Shown here piece after piece: positions 44,397 through 53,157 of a DNA stretch of 64,000 bases. Every line of letters starts with the position of its first letter. The stretch's first letter is position 1. The stretch covers positions 124,001-188,000 of the forward strand of contig NZ_BDLU01000014.1 in the NCBI RefSeq assembly GCF_006538165.1, in the 5' to 3' direction. The stretch is from Komagataeibacter diospyri (GTDB lineage: Bacteria; Pseudomonadota; Alphaproteobacteria; Acetobacterales; Acetobacteraceae). The notes under the pieces are model-generated. The model was not told the DNA's origin, did not search any database, and saw only the letters and a program-made list of their open reading frames with translations. The position numbers and the translations under genes were made by a program.

Positions 44397-45995
44397 ATGA
44401 CCGATACCTGCAAGGTCCTGATGATCTTCCCCCGCTTTAACGCCAATTCATTCTGGAACTATCAGGAGGCCTGTGATCTGGCCGGCGCACGCTACCCTGC
44501 GGCACCGCTTGGCCTGATTACCGTTGCGGCCCTGCTGCCCGAAAACTGGGAAATCCGGCTGGTCAACCGCAATACCGAACAACTGGATGACGCGGATTTT
44601 GCCTGGGCCGATATCGTGATGACCGGCGGCATGCTGCCTCAGCGTAACGATGCCCTCCACATTATCGAAATGTGCCGTGCCTGTGATAAGCCCGTTGTGA
44701 TCGGTGGCCCCGATGTCACATCCAGCCCGGCGCTTTACAGTGCTGCGAATTTTCAGGTTCTGGGCGAAGCCGAGGAGATCATGATCGATTTCATCGCCGC
44801 CTGGCGGCGCGGCGTGCGGCAGGGCGTGTTTGAAGCGCCGATGGGCAAGACCGATGTCACAAAAAGCCCGCTGCCCCGCTTCGACCTGCTGAAGCTGGAC
44901 CAGTACCTGCATGTCGGTGTCCAGTTTTCGCGTGGATGCCCGTTCAGTTGCGAATTCTGCGATATTATCGAACTCTACGGCCGGGTGCCGCGCACCAAGA
45001 CCAATGCACAGGTCATGGCCGAACTGGATGCCCTGTATGCCCTTGGCTATCGCGGGCATGTGGATTTTGTTGATGATAACCTGATTGGCAACAAGAAGGC
45101 GCTGAAGAAATTCCTGCCGGACCTGAAGCGCTGGCAGAACGAGAAGAATTTCCCCTTCGAATTTTCGACCGAGGCTTCGATCAACCTGGCGGACGATCCC
45201 GACCTGCTGCGCAGCCTGTCCGATACGAATTTCTTCGCGATATTCGTGGGCATAGAAAGTCCGGATACAGACTCCCTCGTGCTCATGCAGAAAAAGCAGA
45301 ACACAAGGCGCAGCCTGCAGCAGAGCATCGAGACGATCCACAGGGCCGGGATTTTCGTCAATGCAGGCTTCATCGTGGGTTTCGACAGCGAAAAGGGCAG
45401 CGTTGCTCCGGGCATGATCGCATGTATCGAGGATACGTCGATCCCGGTCTGCATGGTCGGTCTGCTTTATGCCCTGCCCACCACCCAGCTGACGCGCCGC
45501 CTTCTGGCCGAGGGCCGTCTTTTTTCCGGCAGCGAACAGACGCAATCGGGTGACCAGTGCACGGCAGGACTGAATTTCGAGACAAAGCGTCCGCGTCGCG
45601 ACGTGCTGAACGATTACAGGACAGTGCTTGCGGCAATCTATGATCCGGTCGCCTATTTCGGCCGTGTCCGCAGGCTTGGCCGGATGCTCGGGCGCAAGCG
45701 TACACACCGGATGATAAAGGGCGACCTGCGCAGCTTTGTCCGGCTTATGTTCCGTATCCATCGTGCGGGACCGGGCACGGCCGGGCAGTTCTGGCGCATG
45801 ATGCTGGACTGTGCCCTGCATAACCCCAAAGCACTGCCATATGTGGTGATGACAAGCGCGCTGTACCTGCATCTTGGCCCGTTTTCGCGACAGGTCATTG
45901 CCGAGATCGACCGCGAGATCGCGGATGTGGACCAGGGCCGCTGGCACGCGCCGCCCGTCATGCACCCTGTCGCGGCGGAGCTTGTGCCCGCCTGA
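44397..45995 (+). CDS. B12-binding-domain-type radical SAM protein (DUF4070)
   Basis: This 532-residue protein has an N-terminal cobalamin-binding-like Rossmann region (MIFPRFNANSFW to about residue 140, with PAAPLGLITVAALLPENW and VVIGGPDVTSSP). A radical SAM core follows with the cluster motif CPFSCEFC (Cys181, Cys185, Cys188) and FVDDNLIGNK, then a DUF4070-like C-terminus. Class B radical SAM enzymes of this build often transfer methyl groups or remodel lipids. The hopanoid C-2 methylase HpnP has the same order of domains but different N-terminal motifs. It may use the cobalamin imported by BtuBFCD. The substrate is unknown. Confidence 0.85.
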   Translation: MTDTCKVLMIFPRFNANSFWNYQEACDLAGARYPAAPLGLITVAALLPENWEIRLVNRNTEQLDDADFAWADIVMTGGMLPQRNDALHIIEMCRACDKPVVIGGPDVTSSPALYSAANFQVLGEAEEIMIDFIAAWRRGVRQGVFEAPMGKTDVTKSPLPRFDLLKLDQYLHVGVQFSRGCPFSCEFCDIIELYGRVPRTKTNAQVMAELDALYALGYRGHVDFVDDNLIGNKKALKKFLPDLKRWQNEKNFPFEFSTEASINLADDPDLLRSLSDTNFFAIFVGIESPDTDSLVLMQKKQNTRRSLQQSIETIHRAGIFVNAGFIVGFDSEKGSVAPGMIACIEDTSIPVCMVGLLYALPTTQLTRRLLAEGRLFSGSEQTQSGDQCTAGLNFETKRPRRDVLNDYRTVLAAIYDPVAYFGRVRRLGRMLGRKRTHRMIKGDLRSFVRLMFRIHRAGPGTAGQFWRMMLDCALHNPKALPYVVMTSALYLHLGPFSRQVIAEIDREIADVDQGRWHAPPVMHPVAAELVPA

Positions 45996-46310
45996 TCCGG
46001 TCTGGCGCGGGTGTAGAAACCCGCTGCCAGCGAGGCAAGGAAATCAGCCTGCCTTCACCGCAGTTGAAGCTTGGGGGATAGTGTAAGGCATCACTGCTTG
46101 AGGATGGGCAGGATCACTACGTCCATCCCTGCTTGCAGCATCCCATAATGTGCGGTCAGGTGCAGCGAGGAAGAATTGTACGGGGCAAAGGCCAGAACGA
46201 CTTCACGGAAATTCCATACATACGGACAGATTTCCATGGTCTTAGACGGACGGGTGCAAGCTTATCCCTACCGGGACTATCACGCGTCACATTGATTTTA
46301 CGAGGGTCTG
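45996..46310. other. Spacer between radical SAM gene and tRNA
   Basis: A hairpin, gcgggt/acccgc (46010-46027), follows the radical SAM stop and may help end transcription. No gene is seen in the rest. Confidence 0.35.
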
Positions 46311-46410
46311 ACCGAAGCCGAGTGGTGGGCGCAACAGGGATTGAACCTGTGACCCCTACCATGTCAAGGTAGTGCTCTACCGCTGAGCTATGCGCCCAAT
46401 CGGCTTCGGT
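46311..46410. repeat. 11-bp inverted repeat flanking tRNA-Val
   Basis: accgaagccga (46311-46321) and tcggcttcggt (46400-46410) are exact reverse complements that enclose the tRNA by 1-2 bp on each side. In the precursor RNA, leader and trailer could extend the acceptor stem by 11 pairs. Confidence 0.8.
46323..46397 (-). tRNA. tRNA-Val (anticodon GAC)
   Basis: A complete cloverleaf is present on the minus strand. It has acceptor GGGCGCA/TGCGCCC, D-arm GCTC...GAGC, anticodon stem CTACC/GGTAG with loop TTGACAT (anticodon GAC, reading GUC and GUU), T-arm ACAGG-TTCAATC-CCTGT, discriminator A and encoded CCA. A promoter with TTGCAT and TAAAAG 17 bp apart lies upstream (about 46418-46446). The gene is flanked by a perfect 11-bp inverted repeat. 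Confidence 0.97.
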
Positions 46411-46576
46411 GAAATGGCTTTTACTTGCCCTTTCAGGGGGATGCAACCCCTGTTTTGAAAAAAATCGCATTGACCGCCAGGTGCTGGCCTGCCCCTATGA
46501 CGGGCATGTACTGTGCTGCCTTCCCGCCTTTGCCCATACAGGGCCATTTGTCGCTGTTGCGTGCGGAAAAAACGCC

Positions 46577-47437
46577 GTGACGGACCCCGCCGTGCCGCCG
46601 TTTCATATCCATCACCCCGATGGGGCCGTGACGCCCGTTATTGTGGCGTCACCCCATTCGGGCCGGAATTATCCGCCGGAATTCCTGCGCATGTCCCGGT
46701 TGGATGCGCGCGCCCTGCGCCGCAGCGAAGACTGTTACGTGGACCAGCTGTTCGCATCCGCACCGGAGCGGGGGGCGACATTGATGCACGCAACCTTTCC
46801 CCGTGCCTATTGCGATGCCAACCGGGAAGCATGGGAACTTGATCCCACCATGTTCCGTGAAAAACTGCCTGACTGGTGTAACACAACCAGCCGCAAGGTA
46901 AGGGCGGGCTTTGGCACGATTGCGCGCATTGTTTCCCATGACGGGCCGATCTATCCCCGCCCGCTGCCCTTCAGCGAGGCCGAAGCCCGCATCCGCACCT
47001 GCTGGCAGCCCTATCATGATGCGCTGGCAGCCCTGGTGGCCGACAGCGTGGCGCAGCATGGCTGCTGCATCCTGCTGGACGCTCATTCCATGCCCGCGCC
47101 AAAGGGGCGGGGCATGCAGCCGGATTTCGTTCTGGGGAATGCATGGGGCACGGCGTGTTCACCGCAACTGACGACGCTGGTGGAACAGGTGCTGCTGGCC
47201 CACGGGCACAGCGTGGCGCGCAATGTCCCGTTTGCCGGGGGGTACGTCACGCGGCATTACGGCAGGCCACGACGGGGTGTACAGGCCCTGCAGCTGGAAA
47301 TCAGCCGGACGCTCTACATGGATCAGGATACGTTGGCCCCCCATGCGGGCTTTGCAGTGTTACAGGCTGTGCTGGGGGATCTGGTGGACCGTCTGGTGCA
47401 GTATGGCGGCATGCTGGGACAGCAGGCGGCGGAATAA
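46577..47437 (+). CDS. N-formylglutamate amidohydrolase family protein
   Basis: This 286-residue enzyme belongs to the family that cleaves N-formylglutamate to glutamate and formate (HutG type) or related N-acyl amino acids. Blocks are VIVASPHSGRNYPPEFL, ATFPRAYCDANREAWELDP, the metal-site-like LLDAHSMPAPKG, YVTRHYGRPRRGVQALQLEI and SRTLYMD. The GTG at 46577 gives the family's usual length; longer in-frame starts run back into the tRNA region. No other histidine-degradation genes are near. Confidence 0.85.
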   Translation: MTDPAVPPFHIHHPDGAVTPVIVASPHSGRNYPPEFLRMSRLDARALRRSEDCYVDQLFASAPERGATLMHATFPRAYCDANREAWELDPTMFREKLPDWCNTTSRKVRAGFGTIARIVSHDGPIYPRPLPFSEAEARIRTCWQPYHDALAALVADSVAQHGCCILLDAHSMPAPKGRGMQPDFVLGNAWGTACSPQLTTLVEQVLLAHGHSVARNVPFAGGYVTRHYGRPRRGVQALQLEISRTLYMDQDTLAPHAGFAVLQAVLGDLVDRLVQYGGMLGQQAAE

Positions 47438-47465
47438 AAAAGGCCGGGCGTGACACCCGGCCCCC
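47436..47465 (-). terminator. Rho-independent terminator of yidB
   Basis: Stem ggccggg (47442-47448) and cccggcc (47456-47462). On the minus strand it is followed by ttttttatt. It lies 13 bp after the yidB stop and may also serve the convergent amidohydrolase gene. Confidence 0.8.
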
Positions 47466-47474
47466 TGTCGCATA

Positions 47475-47837
47475 TCAGGCAGTCTTGGTAGGTACCGTGC
47501 CCTGTGGCGTCTGGGTATTGACGGCTTCGGGCAGCAGGTGGGCCAGAACCGGCAGGATGGTGGCGGCCGGCAGGCCGGTCTTGTCCACCATGGCCTGTAC
47601 CTGCTGGCTGCTGAGCAGGCTGCGCAGTTCATCGGTGGAAATGGGCAGGTTGTGGCCATCACCGATCCACGAGCGCACCTTGTCCCCCAGCCCGGCCTGT
47701 TCCGCCTGCGCCACCAGCGTGTTCAGGGTGTCAGCCGTCAATAGCTGCGACAGGTAGGAATGCACTTGCTGTGACAGGCCCGATGCGCCAGCCAGGTCGC
47801 TCAGCTTGCCCATTACATCATTGAAGATACCGCTCAT
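47475..47837 (-). CDS. yidB: YidB/DUF937 family protein
   Basis: This 120-residue helical protein resembles YidB (DUF937). It has an N-terminal MSGIFNDVMGKLSDLAG, then AQAEQAGLGDKVRSWIGDG and STDELRSLLSSQQVQAMVDK, and PVLAHLLPEAVN, which together cover the whole family. The function is unknown. A ggaaag ribosome site precedes the ATG. It has its own terminator, and the sRNA gene lies upstream. Confidence 0.85.
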   Translation of the reverse strand: MSGIFNDVMGKLSDLAGASGLSQQVHSYLSQLLTADTLNTLVAQAEQAGLGDKVRSWIGDGHNLPISTDELRSLLSSQQVQAMVDKTGLPAATILPVLAHLLPEAVNTQTPQGTVPTKTA

Positions 47838-47924
47838 TCTGCTTTCTTTCCCGTCTCTCGTATGTGTGGGGTCTCGACTATACTACACGACATACAGTTA
47901 TAGGAAATTTATATAAAACAGACC

Positions 47925-48001
47925 AAAAAAAAGCGGTGCATATGCACCGCTGAGTTTAGGGAGGAAACGTCCAAGAAGCAGTTGCACAAGGCAGCCTGCT
48001 T
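47925..48001 (-). ncRNA. Candidate small RNA, MmgR/suhB (alpha-r8) like
   Basis: The minus strand shows a full small-RNA gene. A -35 TTGACA (complement of 48032-48037) and a -10 CATAAA (complement of 48008-48013) are 18 bp apart, giving a start near 48001. A single-stranded core, acgtttcctccct (complement of 47958-47970), follows. It ends with a perfect 20-bp palindromic terminator stem, agcggtgcatatgcaccgct (47932-47951), and eight T. The predicted length of about 77 nt and the TTTCCTCCCT anti-Shine-Dalgarno motif match the alphaproteobacterial MmgR/suhB family, known in Sinorhizobium for control of polyhydroxybutyrate storage. No ORF lies here. Confidence 0.75.
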
Positions 48002-48052
48002 CCAGCCTTTATGATTGTCATCACAGGGTTGTGTCAACAAAAAAAGCGGAGC

Positions 48053-48739
48053 TTACTGACGCGCCTGATACATGTGCCATGAAAGTAACGTTTTTGCGTC
48101 CGTCATACCGATATGCGGCACCGCCGACAGGTCAATGACATGCAGATGAATATATTCATGTTCCCGCGCAAGGCCGGTCTGGCGGTCGGACAGGGTCCGG
48201 GTCAGTGTCTCATTTATGTGCAGTTCGGCATAATAAAGACCGATCGCTTCGTCACATCCCCCGGGTGACAGCCAGACATCGGTCAGCTTCACCAGATCCT
48301 GCGCACGGACCTGCAGGTCCGCACCGACTTCTTCTGACAGTTCACGCAGCGCCGTGCTGGTGAATGCACCACCATCCAGCATCCCGGCGGGCAGTGCCAG
48401 CAGGTCAGGCCGCGCCACGGGCACCCGTGCCTCACACGTCAGTACGGTGCGGTCGGGATAACCGGGGCATTTCAGCACCAGCAGCACCGACACGGAATCC
48501 CCGCGCAGCAGGGCTATGCCGGGCACGCGGTGGCCATCATGCAGGGCATCGGCCTCGACCAGTATGAACCCCATGCGCTGTGCATCAAACGCGATGGCGT
48601 CGCGCACCAGTACGTGACGCAGGCTAAAACGCGCGCGCATCCCGTCATACCACCGTCGGAAATGCGGGGCCGCCAGCACCCGCGCCTGAAGGCCCGCATC
48701 AATGCCGGGGACGAAGGAAATGTTGTCCATCTGGGTCAT
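48053..48739 (-). CDS. NUDIX hydrolase-like protein
   Basis: This 228-residue protein has a NUDIX fold resembling ADP-ribose/nucleotide-sugar pyrophosphatases. A LLALPAGMLDGG stretch is followed by ALRELSEEVGAD, keeping the metal-binding REXXEE core. The box is one residue shorter than the consensus before RE and lacks the first Glu, so activity may be altered. The ATG follows aggaaccgg. It lies 45 bp after the glycosyltransferase gene on the same strand and may be co-transcribed. Confidence 0.72.
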   Translation of the reverse strand: MTQMDNISFVPGIDAGLQARVLAAPHFRRWYDGMRARFSLRHVLVRDAIAFDAQRMGFILVEADALHDGHRVPGIALLRGDSVSVLLVLKCPGYPDRTVLTCEARVPVARPDLLALPAGMLDGGAFTSTALRELSEEVGADLQVRAQDLVKLTDVWLSPGGCDEAIGLYYAELHINETLTRTLSDRQTGLAREHEYIHLHVIDLSAVPHIGMTDAKTLLSWHMYQARQ

Positions 48740-48784
48740 GGTTTCCGGTTCCTGTCGGTTGCGCGCCGGAAACAGGCCCGGCTG

Positions 48785-51736
48785 CTAGCCCTGCGTGAAT
48801 ATGGCGTCCATGATGGCCGCCACCCGGTTGCGGTAATCCTGTGGGGCATGTTCGGTCGCGATGCGTGTCAGCGCATTGTCCCGCACCGTGTCCCATAATG
48901 CCTGGTCATGATACAGGCGGACGACCTGCTTCGCAAAATCCGCCGGGTCCGTGATGCTGGCGCACAGCATGTCCTGACCGTCGCGCCAGCCCGCCTGCTG
49001 GCATAGTAGCGGCGATCCCACCACCGGCAGGCCATTGGCTGCGGCTTCATGCAGTTTATAGGCAATGCCTGCGCCATAACGGGTGGGGGCCACGAATACG
49101 CGGTGGTGGTCATAAACCGGGGCAGTATCCGCAACGCGACCCAGCATGCGTACGTTGGGATGGTGGCGCAGGGGGCCAAGGTCAACGCGCGGGCTGGTAT
49201 GACCACACACACTGAAGCGGATATCCGCCCCCAGCTGCGCCACCAGCAGGGGCAGGACCCGCCCACTGAACCACGCCAGTGAATCAAGGTTGGGTGACGC
49301 CATGTCATGCACCGCGCCAAGAAACAGGATATCCCGCCGCGCTCCCCATCCGGGCCCGGTGGGACGCGGCACCTGCACGTGTCCGAGGACGGAGACATTA
49401 TCAAATCCGGCACCGCGCAGCAGGTCGGCCTCCGCCGCGTTGACCGCCACCACGCGCTGCGCCAGAAACAGGGGACGCAGTTCGTCCTCCAGCCGCGCGT
49501 CCAGCGGGCGGGAAGGGGTGATGGCGTGCAGGCGGTCATAGGCCACGTCCCGGCAGGCGGCCAGTGCCTCGGTATCGACCACGATCCGGCTGGCGGGAAT
49601 GCAGGATGCGGCATCGTTCAGGATACTGGCCACACGGGCGGCATTATGGGTGCGGGCGATCCATATCGCATCGAAACACCCGCTGCGCGCGCGCAGGAAA
49701 TCAGGCAGGTCGGGCAGTTCGCGGTCGTGGATGACCTCCACATCCTCAGGGAAGGCCGCAGCCAGTGTCGGGGCATCCTCGATCGGGCGGAAGATGGGAT
49801 AGACCGTGACATGGTAGCCAAGGCCAGCCAGCGTGGTCACGATGTCATTCGACCGGGTAAAGCCCGAACCAAGGTAGCGCAGCGGCAGCCTGTCCTCGAT
49901 AAACAGGATGTGCCGCCCGCCATCCGCGTGGCGCGCGCGTGCCTGTGACGGGTCATGGCGCAGCAGCCTGCGCCGCAGCGTAGGGGCATGGCGACGGGTG
50001 AACAGGTTACTGTTGCGCGCGATCAGCCGCGACGCGCTGGCCCTGTCCGACGTGCCACATTCATAATGCACAAGGCATACTGCAGGGTCATACAGGATCC
50101 GGTAGCCCAGCGCGCGGATGCGCACGCACAGGTCTGTTTCCTCGAAATAGGCGGGGGCGAAGCTTTCATCAAAACCGTCCAGCACCTGCGCCACCTCGGT
50201 CCGGACCATCAGGAATACGCCCGAACAGAAATCCACCGTGCGCACGAAACCAGCTTCGGGCACGCAGGGGTGGGCGTCGCGCATGTAGCCCTGTACCGAC
50301 CCGTCACGCCAGATCATGCTGCCCGCTTCCTGCAGCATGCCGTGCGTGCGGATGACGCGGCCACCGACCGCCCCCGTGGTGTCATCCGCCATAAGCCGCG
50401 ACAGGGCGTTTGCAATCGCGCCGTATTGCAGGTCCACATCGTTATTGAGGTACAGCACGGCAGGTGCCTTTACCCGGCGCAGGGCGGCGTTGCATCCGCG
50501 CACGAAGCCGATATTGCCCGCAAAGCGCAGGATTTCGATTCCGCGCACATGGTCCTCGATCCGGGCTACGCCATCACGCGATCCGGAATCCACCAGCAGC
50601 ACCTGGATCGACCCGTGATAATTCGCCCGTAGCGAGGCAAGGGTAGACATGGTCAGTTCAAACTGGTTGTGCGCCACGATAATGACGCTCAGGGCAGGGG
50701 GCGTGGCGGCCGTGAAATCAATCCCGCCATTCAGCAGCAGCGGCAGGCGGGCGGTACACATGTGGCGGAACAGGGCGCGGGCCTGATCTTCCGTGACTGA
50801 TGGGGGGGGCGCGGGCTTCAGGTCAGGACGGGCGGCAAGGTAATGGCCCAGCCCGTCACGCGCGCGGCGTCCGGCAATATCAGCCTGCACGGTGGGGTCG
50901 CGCATATACTGCGCCAGATCCAGCGTTGAACATGGCTTGCGCTGTTCATACACCCCGTCACCCAGAAAATGGGCATAACCATTGCGCAGAGCCCCTGCCT
51001 CGATCGCGGTCAGCACGTCGGGGTTGACCATGGTGTAAAAGGATTCGGAAAAGAACGGTCCTGGGTCGAACGCCCGTGGTGTGGTGTTGCACAGATAATG
51101 GTGCAGGGCGCTGCGCCACAGTCCCTGCGTAATTTCAGCATGGGATTCGGGGTAAGTCTGCACGTACCATTCCGCATCGAAATACAGCGACAGGCTGCGA
51201 CACGGCAGGGCGTCCATGCCCCGGCGCAGATAATCGGAAAAGGGGCGCTGCGTGCTGCCCTGGTCACATTCCGCCAGCAGGGCGACACAGGTTTCAGGAT
51301 CGAAAAAGCATGACCCGCTGCGCATTTCCCCATCACCCGTGCGCAGGTAATGGTCATAGGCATTGCGGTACCCGCCCGCATCCAGCGTTGCGGGCGTTAT
51401 GTCAGGGTAGGCAGCCAGATAGGCGCGTTCGTCAAACAGCCAGTGTGGGTTGTGGGTGCGCGCGCCGGCGTTCAGGTAATGGTCGAATCCGCTGCGCCAT
51501 GTCCCCGCCGCCACCTGTGCCGCGACGTCGGGATAGGTGGCGCGGTACCATTCCTCATCAAAAAAGGGATTGGGGGAATGCCCCAGCGCCGCGCCGTGCG
51601 CTTCATGGAATTCGCGCACCTGTCCGGCGGGAATATCCATAAGGTCCAGCATCGCCGCATAACGGGCGCGGTACCATGCGGTATCGAATGTGGCCCACCC
51701 ATCAGCCATTTCCGTATTGTCCGAGGAAACAGCCAT
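48785..51736 (-). CDS. Large two-domain glycosyltransferase (GT2 + GT4) with N-terminal tandem repeats
   Basis: This is a 983-residue protein. Residues about 15-330 are seven degenerate repeats of about 42-45 residues with the pattern FFDxxWYxxxYPD...G...GxxHYLxxG (for example FFDEEWYRATYPDVAAQ, LFDERAYLAAYPD, YFDAEWYVQTYPE). From about 350 a GT2 domain follows: LSVIIVAHNQFELTMSTLAS, the acidic VLYLNNDVDLQ and FEETDLCVRIRALGY. From about 630 a GT4-like domain follows: DILFLGAVHDMASPNLDSL, RVFVAPTRYGAGIAYKLHEA. It probably builds a surface polysaccharide or glycosylates a protein; no sugar genes are nearby. Confidence 0.85.
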   Translation of the reverse strand: MAVSSDNTEMADGWATFDTAWYRARYAAMLDLMDIPAGQVREFHEAHGAALGHSPNPFFDEEWYRATYPDVAAQVAAGTWRSGFDHYLNAGARTHNPHWLFDERAYLAAYPDITPATLDAGGYRNAYDHYLRTGDGEMRSGSCFFDPETCVALLAECDQGSTQRPFSDYLRRGMDALPCRSLSLYFDAEWYVQTYPESHAEITQGLWRSALHHYLCNTTPRAFDPGPFFSESFYTMVNPDVLTAIEAGALRNGYAHFLGDGVYEQRKPCSTLDLAQYMRDPTVQADIAGRRARDGLGHYLAARPDLKPAPPPSVTEDQARALFRHMCTARLPLLLNGGIDFTAATPPALSVIIVAHNQFELTMSTLASLRANYHGSIQVLLVDSGSRDGVARIEDHVRGIEILRFAGNIGFVRGCNAALRRVKAPAVLYLNNDVDLQYGAIANALSRLMADDTTGAVGGRVIRTHGMLQEAGSMIWRDGSVQGYMRDAHPCVPEAGFVRTVDFCSGVFLMVRTEVAQVLDGFDESFAPAYFEETDLCVRIRALGYRILYDPAVCLVHYECGTSDRASASRLIARNSNLFTRRHAPTLRRRLLRHDPSQARARHADGGRHILFIEDRLPLRYLGSGFTRSNDIVTTLAGLGYHVTVYPIFRPIEDAPTLAAAFPEDVEVIHDRELPDLPDFLRARSGCFDAIWIARTHNAARVASILNDAASCIPASRIVVDTEALAACRDVAYDRLHAITPSRPLDARLEDELRPLFLAQRVVAVNAAEADLLRGAGFDNVSVLGHVQVPRPTGPGWGARRDILFLGAVHDMASPNLDSLAWFSGRVLPLLVAQLGADIRFSVCGHTSPRVDLGPLRHHPNVRMLGRVADTAPVYDHHRVFVAPTRYGAGIAYKLHEAAANGLPVVGSPLLCQQAGWRDGQDMLCASITDPADFAKQVVRLYHDQALWDTVRDNALTRIATEHAPQDYRNRVAAIMDAIFTQG

Positions 51737-51786
51737 CGTGCATCCTGTCCCTGTTCTGTTCAGGGACGGGTTATGGACAGCAAAGG

Positions 51787-52293
51787 TTAATTTTTGATTG
51801 GTTCCGCCGGGACGGGGGCTGCGGAAATATCAGCCACCCGTGCATTCGCCGCCTTCTGTACATCTGCGGGGGCAATGCGTACCACCAGCCCCTGGTCGCC
51901 CGCGTTGATATAGACATGCGGGCATGCCATGGCGTCTGCCGACAGGATAACAGGTAACTGGTGTTCCTGACCGAACGGGCTGGTCCCGCCGGAGCGGAAG
52001 CCGGTCAGTTCCGCCGCTTTTTCCGGACTCATCATCCGCGCGTTGCGACCGTCGAACAGGGCCGCGACCTTCTTGAAATTCACCTTGTGGTCAGCAGGCA
52101 CCACCAGACACGCCGGTATCCTGCGGTCCACTTCCACCACCAATGTCTTGAGTACACAGCCCGGGTCCGCCCCGATGGACTGCGCCGCCTGTATCCCGAT
52201 CAGCCCGCCGCCGGGGGCGTATTCATAATCATGCACCGAAAAGGGCATGCCGCTGGCAGTCAGGAATTCTGTGGCTTTTGTCTGTTTCGTCAC
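51787..52293 (-). CDS. ybaK: Cys-tRNA(Pro)/Cys-tRNA(Cys) deacylase YbaK/EbsC
   Basis: This 168-residue YbaK-family editing protein hydrolyses mischarged Cys-tRNA(Pro). It has FSVHDYEYAPGG, VLKTLVVEVD, HKVNFKKVAALFDGRNARM, TGFRSGGTSPFG and VYINAGDQGLVVRI, where TGFRSGGTSPFG stands for the family GxxxGGxSPxG block. The GTG at 52293 is chosen because caggag lies 6 bp upstream and the family begins there. The 30 codons upstream are not conserved. Confidence 0.9.
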   Translation of the reverse strand: MTKQTKATEFLTASGMPFSVHDYEYAPGGGLIGIQAAQSIGADPGCVLKTLVVEVDRRIPACLVVPADHKVNFKKVAALFDGRNARMMSPEKAAELTGFRSGGTSPFGQEHQLPVILSADAMACPHVYINAGDQGLVVRIAPADVQKAANARVADISAAPVPAEPIKN

Positions 52294-52386
52294 GTGCTGC
52301 TCCTGGCCCGTCGCGGGATTGCCCGCGTTTCCTGCCACCAAGGATAAAATAGCACCTGGTGCCATGCAAGCCTTTGCCTGCATGGA

Positions 52387-53157
52387 TCAGCGGTGCCGCA
52401 TCGACCGCCACAGCCCCGGTACCGCCAGCAACACCAACCCGCTCCCCATGAATATCAGCACCCCCATGCCGTACATCCGGTAGCCTGCGCCCCCCATGAT
52501 CCCACCCAGCACGAAACAGGTAATGATCGCGCCATGCAGACGCAGCCGTTCGCGCACCCGTGCCGCATCGGGGGCGAGCAGCCACTGGCCCAGCTCCATG
52601 CCAAGGTCAGTCAGCATGCCGGTCATATGGGTGGTGCGTACCCGCGCGCCGGAAATATGGGTGACGGTGGCATTCTGCAGTCCCATCAGGAAACCCAGCC
52701 CGCAGCCCAGTCCACCTGCTTCCATCCATGCGGGCAGCGCCCGCGACAGGATGCCAAGGGCGATCAGCAGCGTGCCCTCCAGCACAATGCTCGCGGCATG
52801 GACCGCGCGCACGCCCCGCCTGCGACCCATACCTACCAGCAGTGCCGCAATACACCCGCCCGTGGCAAACGCCACCAGCACGCCCATGCATGACAGCACG
52901 GACACCATACCCCTGTCGCCCACGCCAACAGCCAGCGCCGACAGGTTGCCGGTCATGTTGGCGGTGTAATAGCCGACAGCCAGAAACCCCGCTACATTGA
53001 CCGCGCCCGCCGCCGCCGCCAGCGTGCAGCCCAGGCGCAGGTCAGTGCCGATACTGCGTGTTGCCCCTTCGTGAACCAGCATGCCCCTTGTTCCATTGAT
53101 GGCGGGAGGGTCCCCGCACAGCATGATGGTATCCGCCACAGGGTAGGGGAAATGCAA
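52387..53157 (-). CDS. DUF1275 (YoaK-like) membrane protein
   Basis: This 256-residue inner-membrane protein has about six helices. DUF1275 marks are AAAAGAVNVAGFLAVG and YYTANMTGNLSALAVG near the start and LMGLQNATVTHISGARVRTT with MTGMLTDLGMELGQ in the middle. The function is unknown. A TTG start at 53157 is supported by a perfect ggagg 7 bp upstream; ATG starts at 53124 and 53082 are possible. It lies 93 bp upstream of ybaK on the same strand. Confidence 0.87.
   Translation of the reverse strand: MHFPYPVADTIMLCGDPPAINGTRGMLVHEGATRSIGTDLRLGCTLAAAAGAVNVAGFLAVGYYTANMTGNLSALAVGVGDRGMVSVLSCMGVLVAFATGGCIAALLVGMGRRRGVRAVHAASIVLEGTLLIALGILSRALPAWMEAGGLGCGLGFLMGLQNATVTHISGARVRTTHMTGMLTDLGMELGQWLLAPDAARVRERLRLHGAIITCFVLGGIMGGAGYRMYGMGVLIFMGSGLVLLAVPGLWRSMRHR

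Noticed and set aside
44397..45995. Hopanoid C-2 methylase HpnP
   Set aside because: Domain order fits, but the N-terminal motifs I expect for HpnP are absent and no hopanoid genes are adjacent.
46434..46459. Forward-strand terminator (caggggg/cccctgtttt)
   Set aside because: It overlaps the tRNA-Val promoter region, and no forward transcript is expected to end there; probably coincidental.
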